The notes under the pieces: generated by a model | The model's database searches: none | What the model saw: only the letters and a program-made list of their open reading frames with translations | Told to the model about the DNA's origin: nothing | Origin: Podocnemis expansa | Taxonomy: Eukaryota > Chordata > Testudines > Podocnemididae | Assembly: GCA_007922195.1 (NCBI GenBank) | Contig: ML682005.1 | Span: 31,519,672 to 31,583,671, forward strand | DNA length: 64,000 nucleotides | Direction of reading: 5' to 3' | Program-made: the position numbers and the translations under genes | In this document: positions 1 to 12,310 of the stretch, in pieces | Position numbering within the stretch: position 1 is the stretch's first letter | Layout: each line of letters starts with the position of its first letter

Positions 1-1317
1 AAAATACTCTAGTGGCTGGGGGTGGTGGTTGTCTAGTTTCTTTCATACATCTATTTTAAAAACAGGAGTTCATTAGCACATAATGCCAACATCTCCCCTC
101 ACTTCCTAGTGCATTGAGATTGGCAAGTCCATAACCCTTTGGAAGCCCATAGCATTTACAGTGTGATAGTTCTGGATTCTGAGCTATTAGTGGGGTTAGC
201 AAACTGACTGACTGTTGGTTTCCGGAAAGAGGGTGTAATTGAACAGAAGGCTAAGCAGACTCTGGCAGTGGTGCCTTCATGGCTCAAGGGTAATCTGTTG
301 TCGATTCTTTGTGATTTGCTCTTCAGACTGTAATGTTTGGTATTATTTCTTAAAGCTACAGCTTCTGGAGTCAGCAAATTAAGTGAAAATCTCCACTTTC
401 CTTTTTTAAACAGATTTCTAGGCCTTATGATTGCAGAGAAAAGCCTGACAGTACCATCATTAAAGCTCTAAAGACTAGAAGACAAATAAAAGCAACCATA
501 AATTTGCTGTTTTAAAATGTCATAGTATTTTAAGCCAAACTAATCACTTTTTTTAGGAGGATGGAAGTTGACCCATAGTTTTAGAGCGCTTGGAATTGGC
601 AATACTGAATTCATCAGAATGTGTGCTCCATAACTGATGAGTGGACTTTGTCATCTCATATCTGAAACACATAAGGAACCACCAGTGTCTAGTGAACAAA
701 GCCCCAGTTCAGCAAAGCAATGAAATACATATTTAACTTTTAGTTAGATATTGAAATCATGTGGTTAAACTGATTTTTTTTTCATGCTGGTGGGATATCT
801 TTTTTGTGCCAAATTTAATTTAGACAGGTATTTTCTGCCCTGTTATTATCACCACAAATCTAAGGATCAGTTCTCAGCCTGGTGACTCTATGTGTCATGT
901 AAGAACATTCATTGGGTAAGTTTAGAGAGAGAATTTTGATAGGAAAAAAAGATTAAGTGGGAGAACATGTCATTTGTCTCACCCTTTTCACAGCAAATTT
1001 GAAATTGGGGGAATGAGAGAGGTATGATCACTTGGAAATGGGGTAGATTCCTCATAATGTCTGGAAAAGGTGATCACTCACTCTTTAGCTCCCTCTTCCT
1101 TTATTTATTATGTTCCATGATCTTTTATTGGTGTGTTGACATATCTATTATTGATACTGAGAACAGTGGAGAATTTCAGAAAACATTACTGGGCTCAGTA
1201 GATAACACAGAGGGGGGAAAAAAGTCAGTACCTTGAGAGAAGTCTGATAGTCATATGAACTCCTGATGTATAGAACCTGCTCAACTCACAATAGATCTGG
1301 AGAAAGAAAAAGTAAGA
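1..1317. other. Intronic sequence without recognisable genes
   Basis: AT-rich sequence with only short random reading frames. No repeat family, promoter or RNA gene was recognised. It lies upstream of the exon at 21446 and is presumed intron of the same gene. Confidence 0.5.
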
Positions 1318-1660
1318 CCATTAATATTTTTTATTGGACCAACTTCTGTTGGTGAAAGAGACAAGCGTTTGAGCTACACAGAGGTCTTCCTAAGGTCTGA
1401 AAAAAGTTACTCCGAGTGTCACAGCTAAAGCAAGATCAAACTGATATTTTAGCGTAAATAGCATATAAGCTAAGGGACCATTCAAGTTGAAGTGTATGTA
1501 ACTGCAGAAGGTTTGGACTTGTACTGAATACTTTTTATACCTGCTCCAGAATATATTTTCAAACAATGTGAGATACCTGTGTATAATTCCATTATTAAAT
1601 GGGATATGGGATGACAATTCTCACACTCTGCTGTAAAGTTTGCTACTTTTTGTTCCTGCT
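1318..1660 (-). repeat. Old Penelope-like terminal-repeat fragment (second subfamily)
   Basis: The stretch around 1335-1405, with the motif TTGGACCAACTTCTGTTGG, resembles a common reptile repeat. On the minus strand that repeat has a hammerhead-like layout: a CUGANGA-type box, a GAGCT/AGCTC stem and a GAAA-type box. Here the boxes are decayed (CTTAGGA and CAAA). The tail past 1420 matches the usual downstream part of the repeat only loosely. Assignment is from pattern memory and the element is clearly degenerate. Confidence 0.45.
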
Positions 1661-1794
1661 GAGTAGGCATTGTAAAGTGGTAGAAACCCTCAACAGATAG
1701 CAACAGAAGGATACCGTAGTATTTGCCTTTAAATAACATGACATCAAATTTTCATGCCATATTTGAAATGTAACAGCAAAATGACCACACTCCA

Positions 1795-2590
1795 CCCCCT
1801 TCAGGATAGGTTGTAAAGCTGTAGTTTTCTGTGTAGTACTGCTTGGTGAAGGAATACATCAGCTGTCACATCCAGGAAAATTGGGCCCCTATTATAATCA
1901 GATTCACATGCCCTCCAGTGTATATCTGGGAAGGTAAAATCTCCAATAGTCATACAGTTCCCAGTAATATTTCCTTCATTAAAGGTCTTAAAAATGTCTC
2001 TATCCATGTCCAGATCAGATCTCGGTGGTCTGTAGCACCCCCCCCCCCCAAGCACTATCCGAGGAGAAACTCTAATAGTTATCTTCCCTAATGTGATTTT
2101 TACCCAGACAGACTTTATCAATTCCATCACTTCTAATTTCTTTACAGTTTATGCAATGTTACTCCACTGTCTTTGCCATTACATCTGTCTTTCCTAAACA
2201 GCACGTTATCTTCGATACTTGTATACCAGTCATGACTACTATTCCACCATATTTCAGGCATCCCTACAGGATCTGGTTTCACTTCCTCTGCTAGTACCTG
2301 CAGTTCCTCCATTTTGTTACCCAGGCTCCTTGCATTGGCATACAAACATTTTAATTTTTGCTCTTTTGACTTTACTCATGTTTCTTACCTGATTTGGGAC
2401 AGTTGTTCTACTGACAATATTGCCTATTAGATTAGAATTTATACTACTCTTCCTTTTAATGTCCATTCTGCTCCCCACATCTGTGTCTCTTTTTTTATTT
2501 CATTTTCCTCCTTCTCAATGCTAAGATCAGACATGGAGATTATCTGGGTGTCTCCCCCAACTCCCTAATTTAAAGCTCTCAATCAGTTTC
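1795..2590 (-). mobile_element. Degenerate CR1-group LINE, ORF2 endonuclease part (3' truncated)
   Basis: Minus-strand frames at 2345-2142 ([20 protein letters not shown], then EIWWNSSHDW) and 2130-1801 (GGCYRPPRSDLDMD, then MTIGDFTFPDIHW) match the apurinic endonuclease domain of CR1 ORF2. The nearly intact copy at 41-45 kb has the same blocks: [34 protein letters not shown] and [10 protein letters not shown]. Stops and frameshifts separate the blocks, and a C10 run lies at 2039-2048. The region 2350-2590 is the ORF1/ORF2 junction. It continues at 2790-4190 beyond a Penelope repeat insertion. No reverse-transcriptase part follows, so the 3' end is missing. Confidence 0.75.
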
Positions 2591-2591
2591 A

Positions 2592-2788
2592 AAGGAGGTA
2601 GCCATGTTAGTCTACTTCAGGAAAACAAACGAGATGTCCTGTGGTACTTTTAAAGACTAATTTATTTATCACATGAGTTTTTGTGGGAGAAAATCCCATT
2701 TCAGATGCTTCAAAGATGGGTATCTTACAGAATGAGAGGAAAATAAATTCAGGGAAACATAAGTCATGGGATCAAGTCAGACAGTTAG
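2592..2788 (-). repeat. Penelope-like terminal repeat inserted in a CR1 copy
   Basis: The sequence has the recurrent landmarks of this window's repeat family: GCCATGTTAGTCTA, CCTGTGGTACTTTTAAAGAC, a GTGGGAGAAAATCCCA stem and AGATGCTTCAAAGATGGG. It is close to the copies at 19.8 and 32.75 kb, including the following GTCATGGGATCAAGTCAGA tract. On the minus strand the core reads CTGAAA, a stem of GGGA/TCCC, then CAAAAAC, a decayed hammerhead-like arrangement. It interrupts the CR1 ORF1 region. Confidence 0.65.
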
Positions 2789-2789
2789 T

Positions 2790-4190
2790 TAGTCAGTCTG
2801 CTTGCCTTCCTGTTCAGGTGATGTCCATCCCAAGAGAACAGTCCTCTGTCCATAAATGCCTGCCAGTGACCATATACCCCAAAGTTCTCCTTATAAAACA
2901 GCTGTCTGGGCCACCTGTTGATCATCAGAATCTTGTCATGGCTTTGTTACCCTCCTCTAGGGACAAGCAGAATTCACTGAAGATCACCTGAGCCTCAGTT
3001 TCCTTAAGAGTCCCCCACAGCCTGGCGTAGAGTCTTTTGATACAATCTTGCTATATCATTTCTACATACATAAAAAAAAATCAGAGGATTATTTCTAACT
3101 TCTGTTAGGATTCTCTTCAGCCTCAGGTCCACATCTCACATCTTAATACCCTGCAAGCAGCTCACTCTTCTGTTCTCTGGACTAGCTCTAGTTACAGGCC
3201 TGTCTGTCCTTCTCAGCAAGGAGCATTGACTTGCCTTTTCCTGGTAACAGTGCAACTCGCCAGCCTATCTTTATTTTTCTTCTGGCTGCAAGTCTCCTTT
3301 GTAATCCTCTGCAACTGCTCCTGTATCCTCCTAGGACTTTTATTTGATGATACCTCCATTAACTTATCCATTCTTCGTATAGGACTAGCTGCTCTTCTCT
3401 TCTTCCTTGTCCTCCTATCTTCAGTAAACAACTGCTGTGACCCATCTTCATTTTCTAACCCCATAAACTTGTTTCTGAGTTCTAATTCTCCTTCACTAGC
3501 CATCTTTTCCTCTGCTGGCGTCTCACAGTCACATGCTTTCACTGGCCACTTCCCTCACTCAGCATTCTCCTTTCAGAGGTGCTCAATTCTGCTTCCATCT
3601 GCATCTGTTTTTTTTTCCCCTACAGCTTCTTCATTTGTCTGCTCCATCAGCTGCTCAAACACCCTTCTAAACTCAACAAGAGTTTCCACCAGCTTCTCCA
3701 ACTCTCAAATATTCTTTTCAATCAGCTCTATGAGGCAGTACTTCATACATACAAAACTCTTTTGAGGTATCCCCTCCAAGATCCTGTACTTTCCACAGCT
3801 TCCACATCCAGTCATCTTCACTGTCTCTTCCACTGCTTGAATAACTACTTCTTCTGCCTCTGTGACTGTCATTGCCTTTCTCCTTACTTCATGTTAGTGA
3901 GACACAGAAACAGGAAGGGGAAGCAAAACACACCCTCAATTAGGCACCCCAAAAACCCTAAATACCATTCTCCCTTCCCCACCATACATCCCCCCCCAAA
4001 AAAACTCCCACTAAAACTTCTCTGTTCTCAGCCCTATTTGGCACTGCCTGTGCTGCTGCAGTTTGGTCAGTGCTTGCTTGAGCAGCTGCCTTAATAGCCC
4101 CCTGAGAAGGGAAGCCCCACTCCTAATTTGCATCAGCTGATCTCATAGCACCACTCAGCTCCAGCTCCTGAAAAATGAAGGGGGGGGGAG
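2790..4190 (-). mobile_element. Degenerate CR1-group LINE, ORF1 and 5' part
   Basis: This is the upstream half of the CR1 copy that resumes at 2590. On the minus strand, 3542-3213 encodes a Lys/Arg-rich segment (ELELRNKFMGLENEDG, then RRTRKKRRAASPIRRMDK) typical of the N-terminal part of CR1 ORF1. The segment 3100-2790 matches the esterase-like second half in decayed form. The plus-strand 179-codon frame at 3226-3765 is its antisense shadow, rich in F, S and L. The region 3770-4190 is C-rich, probably the 5' end, with a G9 run near 4180. It is a different and older CR1 lineage than the copy at 41-45 kb. Confidence 0.55.
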
Positions 4191-6364
4191 CTCTACCTAA
4201 ATGTGATAACAAGGAGAACCAAAATTAAGATGGATTGAATAAGTTAAATTGACCATATGCCTTTAATTTTAAAGATGTGTTTGTAAATTCTGTATTCTTT
4301 TAAAAAAGACTTTTCTTACTCACAATCCATATTTTTCAGTGCATTTTCTCTATTGATTATGCTGCCTTGAGGATGTAAACACATCAAAAATGCTTTTTCT
4401 AGGTTTATTTCTGGTGTGCCATTAATTTGTTTGCATTTCTAATGAAGTTTACATTCATATAATAGTAAAAATCAATGTCATTTGACTAAAAAATCTCAAA
4501 AATCTCATTTTATATGCTTAGAGAGTTTATATCCCCGACAAAGAGTGTGGGTAATTGAAAGTGAATAGATGACATGTTAAGTGATTTAATGGTCTTGTGT
4601 GCTTAAAATGATAATAGATTCCCAAGTTGCTTCTACATGTTTTTAGAAAATGATCGGAACCTTTTGCATTTTCAGCATTCACTTTTAATACGACTGCAGA
4701 GTATTAATAAGGAAGCCAAAGCTAAGTGACAACCAAGAATTAGTTTTCTGTTTATCTTGGATGTTTATATCATACAGAATTATGATTTACTTTTGTTACA
4801 TGCAGGTTTTCTTCACGTGAACTAGGTGCTCAGCATAGTCAATGCACAAGGCTAATTTTAATCATTATTACCATAATCACAGGTAATCATTTTAGCCTCC
4901 AAAATATTGTACATGATCAGCACAGAATTTACTTAGCAATTGATTGGATGTCTCAAATATGAATACAATGGATTTATACCTTAAATCGATAGGAAGCAAC
5001 ATAATATCTAAAGTCATGCAAATATGCTCAGTGACAGGTAGCTTTTATTTGTGAGCAAATTTGTTGCAATAATATAGGCCGGGACTGCAGTCTACGTATG
5101 GATCTCTTCTCTTACCCAAGGGTAGGATGAGATGTGAGTTGCCTCCACTAATCCCTGTCTTTCCCCTGGACAATATGGACATGCTCAGAGGTCTAGGATC
5201 TGCATAGGGAGCAAGGAGAAACAGAGCTGGTTAGTGAGTGGGGAAGTGCATATATTATTCAGACCTTTGCACATTCTCCCATGGAGTTTAGGCAAAAAAC
5301 ATAATTAAGCCAAGGACTACATTAATTATTTCCTTCATGCAGATCCGTTGCTTGGGGTTACTGAATGGTGCTTTATACTACAACTCCATTGGCTCTGTTG
5401 TACATGGGGCTTGGTGAATGGAGTGCCAGAGCTAGTATAAAGGCACAATACTACCATGCAAATAAGTCTGACCTCTTGCATTGTGAAATGTGGAGCAGAA
5501 ACAGCCCCTCCCCACACCCACACACACTGTACTATGTTACACTATGATTCTATAGTAATATCCCTCTCTTCTTCTTCCTGCTCCCCACCGACAGAAAGAT
5601 CTCTTTGAAGAAACCGTCCCATATAGCCATCTCTACCTGAATGGTGTTTTGTTAAGGGGGGATAGAGGCTGTAGATTGGGAGGAGTACCTGTAGTAATCC
5701 CGTGCAACAATTTTTATAATGCTAGTCACTTCCTTCTGCTGTCAGCATTGGTGAATGTTTTCTAATGATGGATCAAAGGGAACCTTTTTTGGTGTTTATT
5801 GATGCTTCTTACTCATTTTGGCCAGTTCACCTTCATCTTCTGATATGCTGCCAAAATTCTGATGACTCGAATATCAATTTTGTATATATATTTTTTTTTA
5901 CTTCAGAATCACACTCTTCACTCCTTTTTCATTATAAAGCCTGTTGAAACCTTAATACATATGAATGAAAAGGGCATAAGGGATTAACTTTGTTCCTTTC
6001 CTATTTTCTAAATTCCTAAATGATTAAATTCTTGACACCTTTTCTTAAGGGTTGTACAGACATTCCTCTGAATTAATAAAAACTGTTTGATATTTTCAGA
6101 AATGAACTACTGGACAGGTGGTATTAACTGAACTGGAAGATTTGCTAATTACCAGTGGTTCCAAGGGGTAACATTGGGAGGAAAATGTGTGCACTCCAAG
6201 GATCAGGGATGTTTGGATCTGAACATTTGTTTTAGGCTTCTCATTACTTCAGTGGTGTCAATCATGATTTCTACTAGTGTAAGAAAGATCAATCAGATAT
6301 AAAAAATGAACCACTTAAGTCATTCAAAGGTAGAGATTAGAATGAAGAGAATACTTTGAATGCG
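4191..6364. other. Intronic AT-rich sequence, nothing recognised
   Basis: No reading frame above about 60 codons has family resemblance, and no splice-flanked open segment or recognised repeat was found. There is a T9 run near 5890. Confidence 0.5.
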
Positions 6365-6475
6365 CTAACCATGAGAGTTCTGTGACACCTTAAAGACTAA
6401 CAGATTTCTTTGAGCATGAGCTTTAAGGGGATCCAACCCATTTCATCAGATGCATGCATGGTGAGATCTGTAAAG
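6365..6475 (-). repeat. Penelope-like terminal-repeat fragment with an intact CTGATGA box
   Basis: The landmarks are GAGAGTTCTGTGACACCTTA, AAGACTAACAGATTTCTTTG and CATCAGATGCATGCATGG. Read on the minus strand, 6449-6443 is CTGATGA, the exact first conserved box of a hammerhead ribozyme. It is followed by a weakened stem II (GGG/CCC pairs) and TAAAGC in place of GAAAGC. This fragment has the best first box of the copies here. Confidence 0.65.
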
Positions 6476-7640
6476 CAGAACAAAGCCCTTTTTTATTGAA
6501 ATGTTTGTGTAGTATAAACCATTAATGGCTACAGCGCTAGATGACATTGATTTTTATCCAAGTACTCTTTTTAACAGTCTCAAGGCTTTTCGGTTTTCAA
6601 TCATTTTTAATCACAAAGAGAAAAAAAATCATTGTGTGGCTGTGTAATGTTTTTGGTCTGTCATGGGATTCTTTTTCTAGTGTTGTCATCAGGAGTCAAA
6701 TTAAAAAAATAGGGCAGAAGATTGGAGAAAAACAGGAGATAAGATGATTTTTCTGTGCATAGCTTCATGTTGTACAAAATTAAACAATAGGAAAAGCTTT
6801 TAATTTTAAGCACTTCAATTATATTGGGTTAGCAGCAGTGGCAAATTCAGATTTAGAGGCATTTCAAATGCTGTATTTCAGCTGACAGCTCTTAGATTAG
6901 AAGATGCTAGGTCTATCAAAAATTGCATGCCTTTTATTTGTCAAATGACTAAAGACCTGAATAACCTCATAAAAATTACTGCCTATAATTCTAGCATTTA
7001 TATTATGATAGGCAGTATGAAGGCAATAGCTTTCATGAAGCTTTTTTAAAGTGAATTAGATGGGGAAAACCTATATAATCCTCAAGTTTTAAATGTGCTT
7101 TGGAAATCGTATACTCTATGTTCCTTAGAGTTTGATGTGTTTCTGTGAAGTCCACCAGAAGGAAACTGGAGAAGATTTCTTTTTATTACTGCATGCTTCC
7201 TAAGAGTAGACCTATTACATCGTAGAAAAGAAAATATTTTTAACTTCAGACAATGCATACTGAAATTTTATGCATGAAATACTCAGTTCCTAAGTAACAA
7301 CTAACATAAATTTTTTCAGAAATTTTATAGCAGACACTCCCATTAGCTTAATGGGCTAAATTCTGAGGTTGTTCTTACTTGTTAAACACTCAATAACATC
7401 TATGGGAGTTTTCTTCAGTAAAGAATGAGTCAAATTTGAGTAAAAATCTCAGAGTTTAGTTGACCACTTAATAACATTCTTATGTTAACTAAAACCAGCA
7501 CCATAATACCAGGAGCTTTGATTCAGTAAAAATATTGACACAAAAGTGACACTAAAACCCTGAGCTTTCATTCTGACTCATAGAATTTAACTGAAGCTAG
7601 TGAGTTCTGCATGGTGCAGGATCATAATGAAAATGCCAAT
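6476..7640. other. Intronic sequence; weak old palindromic interspersed repeat at about 7345-7450
   Basis: Mostly featureless AT-rich sequence. At 7345-7450 the opening GGGCTAAATTCTGAGG and closing GAGTCAAATTTGAG resemble a decayed reptile/bird interspersed repeat with complementary ends. Identification is weak. Confidence 0.35.
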
Positions 7641-7765
7641 GAGGCTGTTGTTATCCCTATTCTATAAATGGAGAAACTTCAAGTGAATAATTGTGAGTCT
7701 AAAGGCTACATAGAGATATAGTGTCTGAACTGAGATTAAAATGACTCTTAAACTTATACTCAGAC
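7640..7765 (-). repeat. CORE-SINE/MIR-like fragment
   Basis: The motif CTATTCTATAAATGGAGAAA, followed by a stretch resembling the usual 'total added, tested for, not accepted' MIR antisense pattern, marks an old CORE-SINE on the minus strand. It is degenerate and short. Confidence 0.4.
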
Positions 7766-7814
7766 CATGGAATCTCTCTCAACCTAAATGAAATGTAAAA
7801 TATAAAAGTTGGTA

Positions 7815-7925
7815 GAGAAACAGTTTCCAAAGGGGGATTTTCTCCCACAAAAACTCATGGAATAAATACATTTGTTGGTCTTTAAAAGTGCCCCAGGAGT
7901 CCTTGTTTGTTTAGCTTTTAATGCA
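7815..7925 (+). repeat. Penelope-like terminal-repeat fragment
   Basis: GGGGGATTTTCTCCCACAAA is followed by CTCATGGAATAAATACATTT, GTCTTTAAAAGTGCC and CAGGAGTCCTTGTTTG. This is the plus-orientation counterpart of the repeats at 2.6, 19.8 and 32.8 kb. The hammerhead-like stem II is GGGGGA/TCTCCC, followed by ACAAAAAC in place of GAAA. It is truncated upstream of the CTGANGA box. Confidence 0.6.
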
Positions 7926-8223
7926 CTGTCTCTGTAAATTTTAAAGAGATAACACAATGTGCATTACAAAATATTCCACAGTGAATTTCATAAATAGAAA
8001 AACTCTGTATGAAATAAAGTGAAACAACTGTCTGACATGTAAAAACACACAGAAAAACAAGTATCTGCAAGAGGGGATGAAACAACCAAGCTTTAAAAAT
8101 AGAACTACTGGAAAAGGACTGGAATGAAATGGAAAAGAGAATCAGAGCACAGCTTGCCCACAGTGGAGAGTTATGGAAGTCTTACCAACAGACCAGTCAG
8201 TTTGGCAAAATGTTGCAGTAGTG

Positions 8224-8409
8224 CAGGCGTGGCCAAATTGTGGCTTGGGAGCCACATCTGGCTCTTGAATGAAAAAGTGTGGCTCGCGGAAGAATGTCAC
8301 AAATCAATTTAGTGGGTAAAAGTATATGGCTATATGCCTCAGTACGGCTCTTGAAGGTTTAATAATCAACTTGTGTGGCTCTTGAGTTCCATAAGTTTGG
8401 CCACCCCTG
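8224..8409. mobile_element. 186 bp non-autonomous hAT MITE
   Basis: The termini are inverted: CAGGCGTGGCCAAATTGTGG at the left and, read from the right, CAGGGGTGGCCAAACTTATG. This is the classic CAGGGGTGGCCAA form of hAT elements. Flanks are CAGTAGTG (8216-8223) and CATAGTGT (8410-8417), which agree as an 8 bp duplication if one base was lost. The interior repeats GTGGCTCTTGA-like words. No coding capacity. Confidence 0.8.
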
Positions 8410-9261
8410 CATAGTGTTTCATAAATTCCCTTGTTACTGACTGCATGCTTGGCAGTCTCTACAGTAATCACATGACATCTGGCTAAAGTGGGAGGGAATA
8501 TGACTGAAATGCCAGAGACCTAAACTCTGCTCTGAATTGGACCACTTTTTTTTAAAAAATGCATCTTATGTTGTGTCTGTTTAACAAGTGCAGAAAACTG
8601 GCAACTGGTGTAGCTCTAGTATTTACTTAACAATCTGACTAATGCAGGCTGTTTTTATCTTCTGATACTTGTATGCATCTCACAGTGAGAAGTTTTCAAA
8701 ATCTTTGCAGATATTTCACTTGAATTTGGAGCAATTTCTCATGTGGATGAAAAGGGAGGGGTTGGAGGTAGAGCAAATCTTCACCATGTGGGCTGTTTTG
8801 CCTGTGACATTTGCTATGACTCTAGAAATGTTGAAAGATATATTGGTTACATACGAGTTATAGCCATGTCCATCCTTTATAATGATAGACATTAGGGAGA
8901 TGTACAGTGATTGGGAATATGACTGTTAATACCTGTGTGACGGTGCCAGTTTCTGATGCAGTGTTATAAACCTCTGCTAAAGACAAATTCTCTGTCTCTT
9001 GGGTGATCAAGAATGCTGAGGAAATAGCTCCAGCAATTCATGGAGTCCTCAAGTCTCTTATTTCCAGTTAGTTTGGTTTTAGACAGCACTGTATTGTTGA
9101 TTATCTCCTTTCAATGGATAGAGATGAGGTATCCATGATATTTCTTTAGGATTGGTCAGCTACCTTGGAAATTATCAACCAGAAGGTGCTGCTGACTTAC
9201 CAGTAGACTTCCTCTACTGTGGAATTACTGTAGAGTAAGTCTGTTTTTGATATATCTAGAA
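8410..9261. other. Intronic sequence, nothing recognised
   Basis: No repeats or exon-like segments recognised. The 64-codon frame at 8669-8863 has no family resemblance. Confidence 0.45.
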
Positions 9262-9649
9262 CAATGGTTCTTAACCTTTTTTTCATTTGCAGACCCCTAT
9301 ATTTCAAATGGAAGATGAGATCCCTTTAAAAATCTATTGTCAAAATAAATAGATAATTCAACCGCCCTTTCACACTGAGGACATTTGTAAATGTATTAAG
9401 CTCAGCACACTTACCAAGTGTACTCATCCTCAGATCATTTTTGTTTCATACTTGGTGTACACTGAACACACTTTGCAAGGGAGAACAACCAACCAGCCAT
9501 ACCATGACCAGAGAGAACAGTACCAAGGACACCCCCTTCACATGTTCTCAGTGAGGTTTGTTTTAATCATTTGCAGAAGTACTTAGAGCTTTCACAGTGA
9601 AGGTCAATCATTCCAAAATTAAACAAACCACACTGGGAAATAGATTATC

Positions 9650-11650
9650 AGCCCAATGTGAGTGTGCTCTAAGTCTATTGGAAAACTTGTGAGCAACAAC
9701 ATGAACTCACCATTTTGTCGTCATTTCTAAAGAGATGGTTGAGTTTACTTCTTAGTACAAAGCACCTGAAAGTTTGTTAGGATAGAGTTTAGTTTCAATC
9801 TTAGAGCTCCTATGACATCTCATTTGGTTTGAGTTTTCAGTGATACTAATGTCTTGTCTACATTGACTGGAAGATTCAGCGGTAGGCAATGAGAGATACG
9901 CAAGCTGTGTAGAGTAGCTTGTGTATTTCCTGTCAGCTTCTTAACTTTGATTTACCATAGCATCTTTACTTCATTGTGCTGACGTGAAATTTACTCCCAT
10001 TGATGTAGCATTAATCTTTTGCCAGGGGTGGATTTATTAAATCGACTTCTGCATCAATTGAGCGGGTCTCCACTGCCAGTCGATCAATCCTGAAGAATTG
10101 ATCTGACAGTAGCAAATTTGCTGCCATCAGTGAAGACATAACTTCAGACTGAAAGCCCACTTTCACATAAATATGTTGTGGTGAATGTCATCAAAACTTT
10201 GATGGTCTTATCTGTCAGATCAGGATATGCTTTTTTATTTTCAGTCAGAACCAGGCAAGAAGTTCCTATTTGAATTCAAGATTCAGTCTCTTGGTGAGAA
10301 GAACTCCAGTAACTGCTCTTTCTCTTTAGCTGTTAGATAGGACCTAGATTTGGATTTTCCACAAAGAGGTTACATATCTGCTCATTTTCAGATTTCAGGA
10401 ACATACTGGTGAAACTGAGATTTGAGTGCCACCAAGTGTTCCTCTATTTCATTTTTCACATAACTGTCTAGTGCCAACCCATTTTCAGCCAAAAAGCTGT
10501 CAAGGATTTCAAAAGCTGTCAAAGTAGTTTTCTCTTACTTGAGAACCCAGAGTTGAAGTTTTGTGAAGAAAGCTTGAATTTTGTCACACACACTGAAAAC
10601 CATTACATTCTTTCCTTGCAATACTATGTTGAGGTCATTCAGGCATGAAAAAATATGAGACAGGTAAGCAAGACACAAAGCCATGCTTTGTTTCCAAGGT
10701 GACACAATATTTCAAATGGACGGTGAAGAAAAGAAACTTGCACTTCTGAATGCAGTTTGAAAAATATACAAGCGCTTTGCCTCTTGACAGCTAGTACACT
10801 TCAGCATGAAGTAAATGCATATATTTGCTCCCCATTTCAATGCCAAAATTTGAAAATATACATAAATTGACTCATCAAGCGCTGGTAAAATTAACCATTT
10901 TCAAAGCCATATTCAAGACACTTTTAAGGTTGCCTGGCATTTTCTTAGTTGCCAGTGACTCTCAGGGAATACTGCAGTTTTTCCAGTGAACATCAGGGGC
11001 AACTTTCTGAATATGTGCAACTAACCCTAGAATACTGCTTGCCATTGAACATGCATCAGTGCAAATGCCAATGCACTTACCTCGGTCCATGCCTTTTGTT
11101 TTCAGGAAAGCATAAACTACATTGAATAAGTCACTTGCACATGTTCAGGTTGATAAAAAGTGACAAAACAAAAAATCTTCCAACACCCCACTTTCAATCT
11201 CATTTTCTGCGTATAGAAGTAAGTTGGCAACACCAATATCTGTAGATGGGTCTAGCTGTAAAACAAACCACGAGTTCCTCTTGATTTGGACCATAAACTG
11301 ATTTTTATGTCTTCAGCCACTTCATGAATTCAGCATGAAACAGTATATTCTGAGGGAGGTATTAAATCACATTACTTGACTACTTTCACACTCATCATTT
11401 CTGTCACCATATCTTTGCTGAAGGTAGAAACAGATCTGCAATTGTGTGAGGTTTTCCAGCCTTTTTCACAGAAAAAGGTTCTTCACTGTGAATACAAAAG
11501 TGCTTGAAAGCAGAATGGATAGTTTTCTTTCCCGTTGTCAGTTCACTCAGTTTCGGATTGAAGAAATGGTTACTTTTGTCTTTTAAACTGAGAATGCTTT
11601 GTTTCAAGGTGGTGATGCAGATTGACTGATTTCAGACACATTAAAGAGAA
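9650..11650 (-). pseudogene. Decayed hAT transposase (ZBED5/Charlie type)
   Basis: In order along the minus strand: 11607-11404 has KAGKPHTIADLFLPSAK, the conserved block before the catalytic region of Charlie/ZBED5-type transposases. About 11260-11190 reads LDPSTDIGVANLLLY, the catalytic Asp region with ST-D. About 11115-11040 reads KGMDRGKCIGICTDACSMAS, equivalent to the KCVGVCTDGA block that carries the second acidic residue. About 10630-10510 reads LNDLNIVLQGKNVM and DKIQAFFTKLQLW, the insertion-domain helix. About 10450-10400 has EEHLVALKSQFHQYVPEI. At least one frameshift and several stops separate the blocks, so no functional protein is possible. The enzyme would excise and reinsert the transposon in the nucleus. 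Confidence 0.85.
9847..10142. mobile_element. About 296 bp MITE nested in the hAT transposase
   Basis: ATGTCTTGTCTACATTGAC at the left and, read from the right, GTTATGTCTTCACTGATGG form imperfect inverted ends of the TGTCTACAC type. The enclosed sequence does not align with transposase and its removal would bring flanking transposase blocks together. Similar termini are seen at 17.6, 36.24 and 38.1 kb. Exact ends are uncertain. Confidence 0.5.
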
Positions 11651-11799
11651 CTTCATAATGCAGGACACATTAAAGCCTTTGGTCATCAGGTCCTAGTGCA
11701 TGTGAATATATTTTGGGTCATATTATCTAGTGTCCTTCTGAGATTCAGTAACACTATTGAAATGCTCACTTTGTCATTTCTTTCTTGTAGTAAGAACTG

Positions 11800-11800
<1 letters not shown>

Positions 11801-11830
<30 letters not shown>
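11801..11830. repeat. (ATT)10 microsatellite
   Basis: Ten perfect ATT triplets, followed by an imperfect GTTGTTTG tail. It lies inside the hAT-Charlie element. Confidence 0.95.
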
Positions 11831-12310
11831 GTTGTTTGCCTTTCTCCAGTCAGAATTATCTTTCTTTGTTAAATGATTGTATGACACCAACGTATTCTCT
11901 GCCTCCCTATTTAGCTGAAATTTTGCTCTTCCTGTCTTAAACCATAGGTTCACTTTCAAGTTCAAAATGCATAAGAAAAAAGTAGCATACAGTATCTGCA
12001 GAAAATTGAGTGAACAGAATTCAACAATAAATATTGCACATGCTCAGCATGGTATTTGATACAGCGTAAGAAAAGACACTAAACTGTGGTCTTGTATGGA
12101 ACTGACAACACTTCTGGGGTCCGACCCATTGGTGGGAGTATTCACATACTTCGGATTGATCAGAAAAATTGAATGCCTTTTCTGGGGTCCAAAACTTCAT
12201 TTTCATAGTCGCCTTTCATGGACCCCTTAGACATAGTCTGTGGACTCCCAGGGGTCTGCAGACCACAGGTTGAAAACATCTTGTCTAGACCATAGTATTG
12301 GATCTTTGTC

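Larger units (their letters stand above)
9262..12283 (-). mobile_element. 3.0 kb hAT-Charlie DNA transposon (autonomous-type, decayed)
   Basis: The left end CAATGGTTCTTAACC pairs with the right end read inward (CAAGATGTTTTCAACC), a typical hAT-Charlie terminus. Both outer flanks carry TCTAGA (9255-9260 and 12284-12289), consistent with a worn 8 bp duplication. The minus strand encodes transposase remnants over about 11650-9650. The copy also contains a MITE insertion (about 9847-10142) and an (ATT)10 tract at 11801-11830. The length is that of a full-length autonomous element. Confidence 0.85.

Noticed and set aside
3226..3765. 179-codon plus-strand frame with hydrophobic stretches, membrane-protein-like
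   Set aside because: It is antisense to a Lys/Arg-rich CR1 ORF1 remnant; the F/S/L richness is the shadow of that coding.
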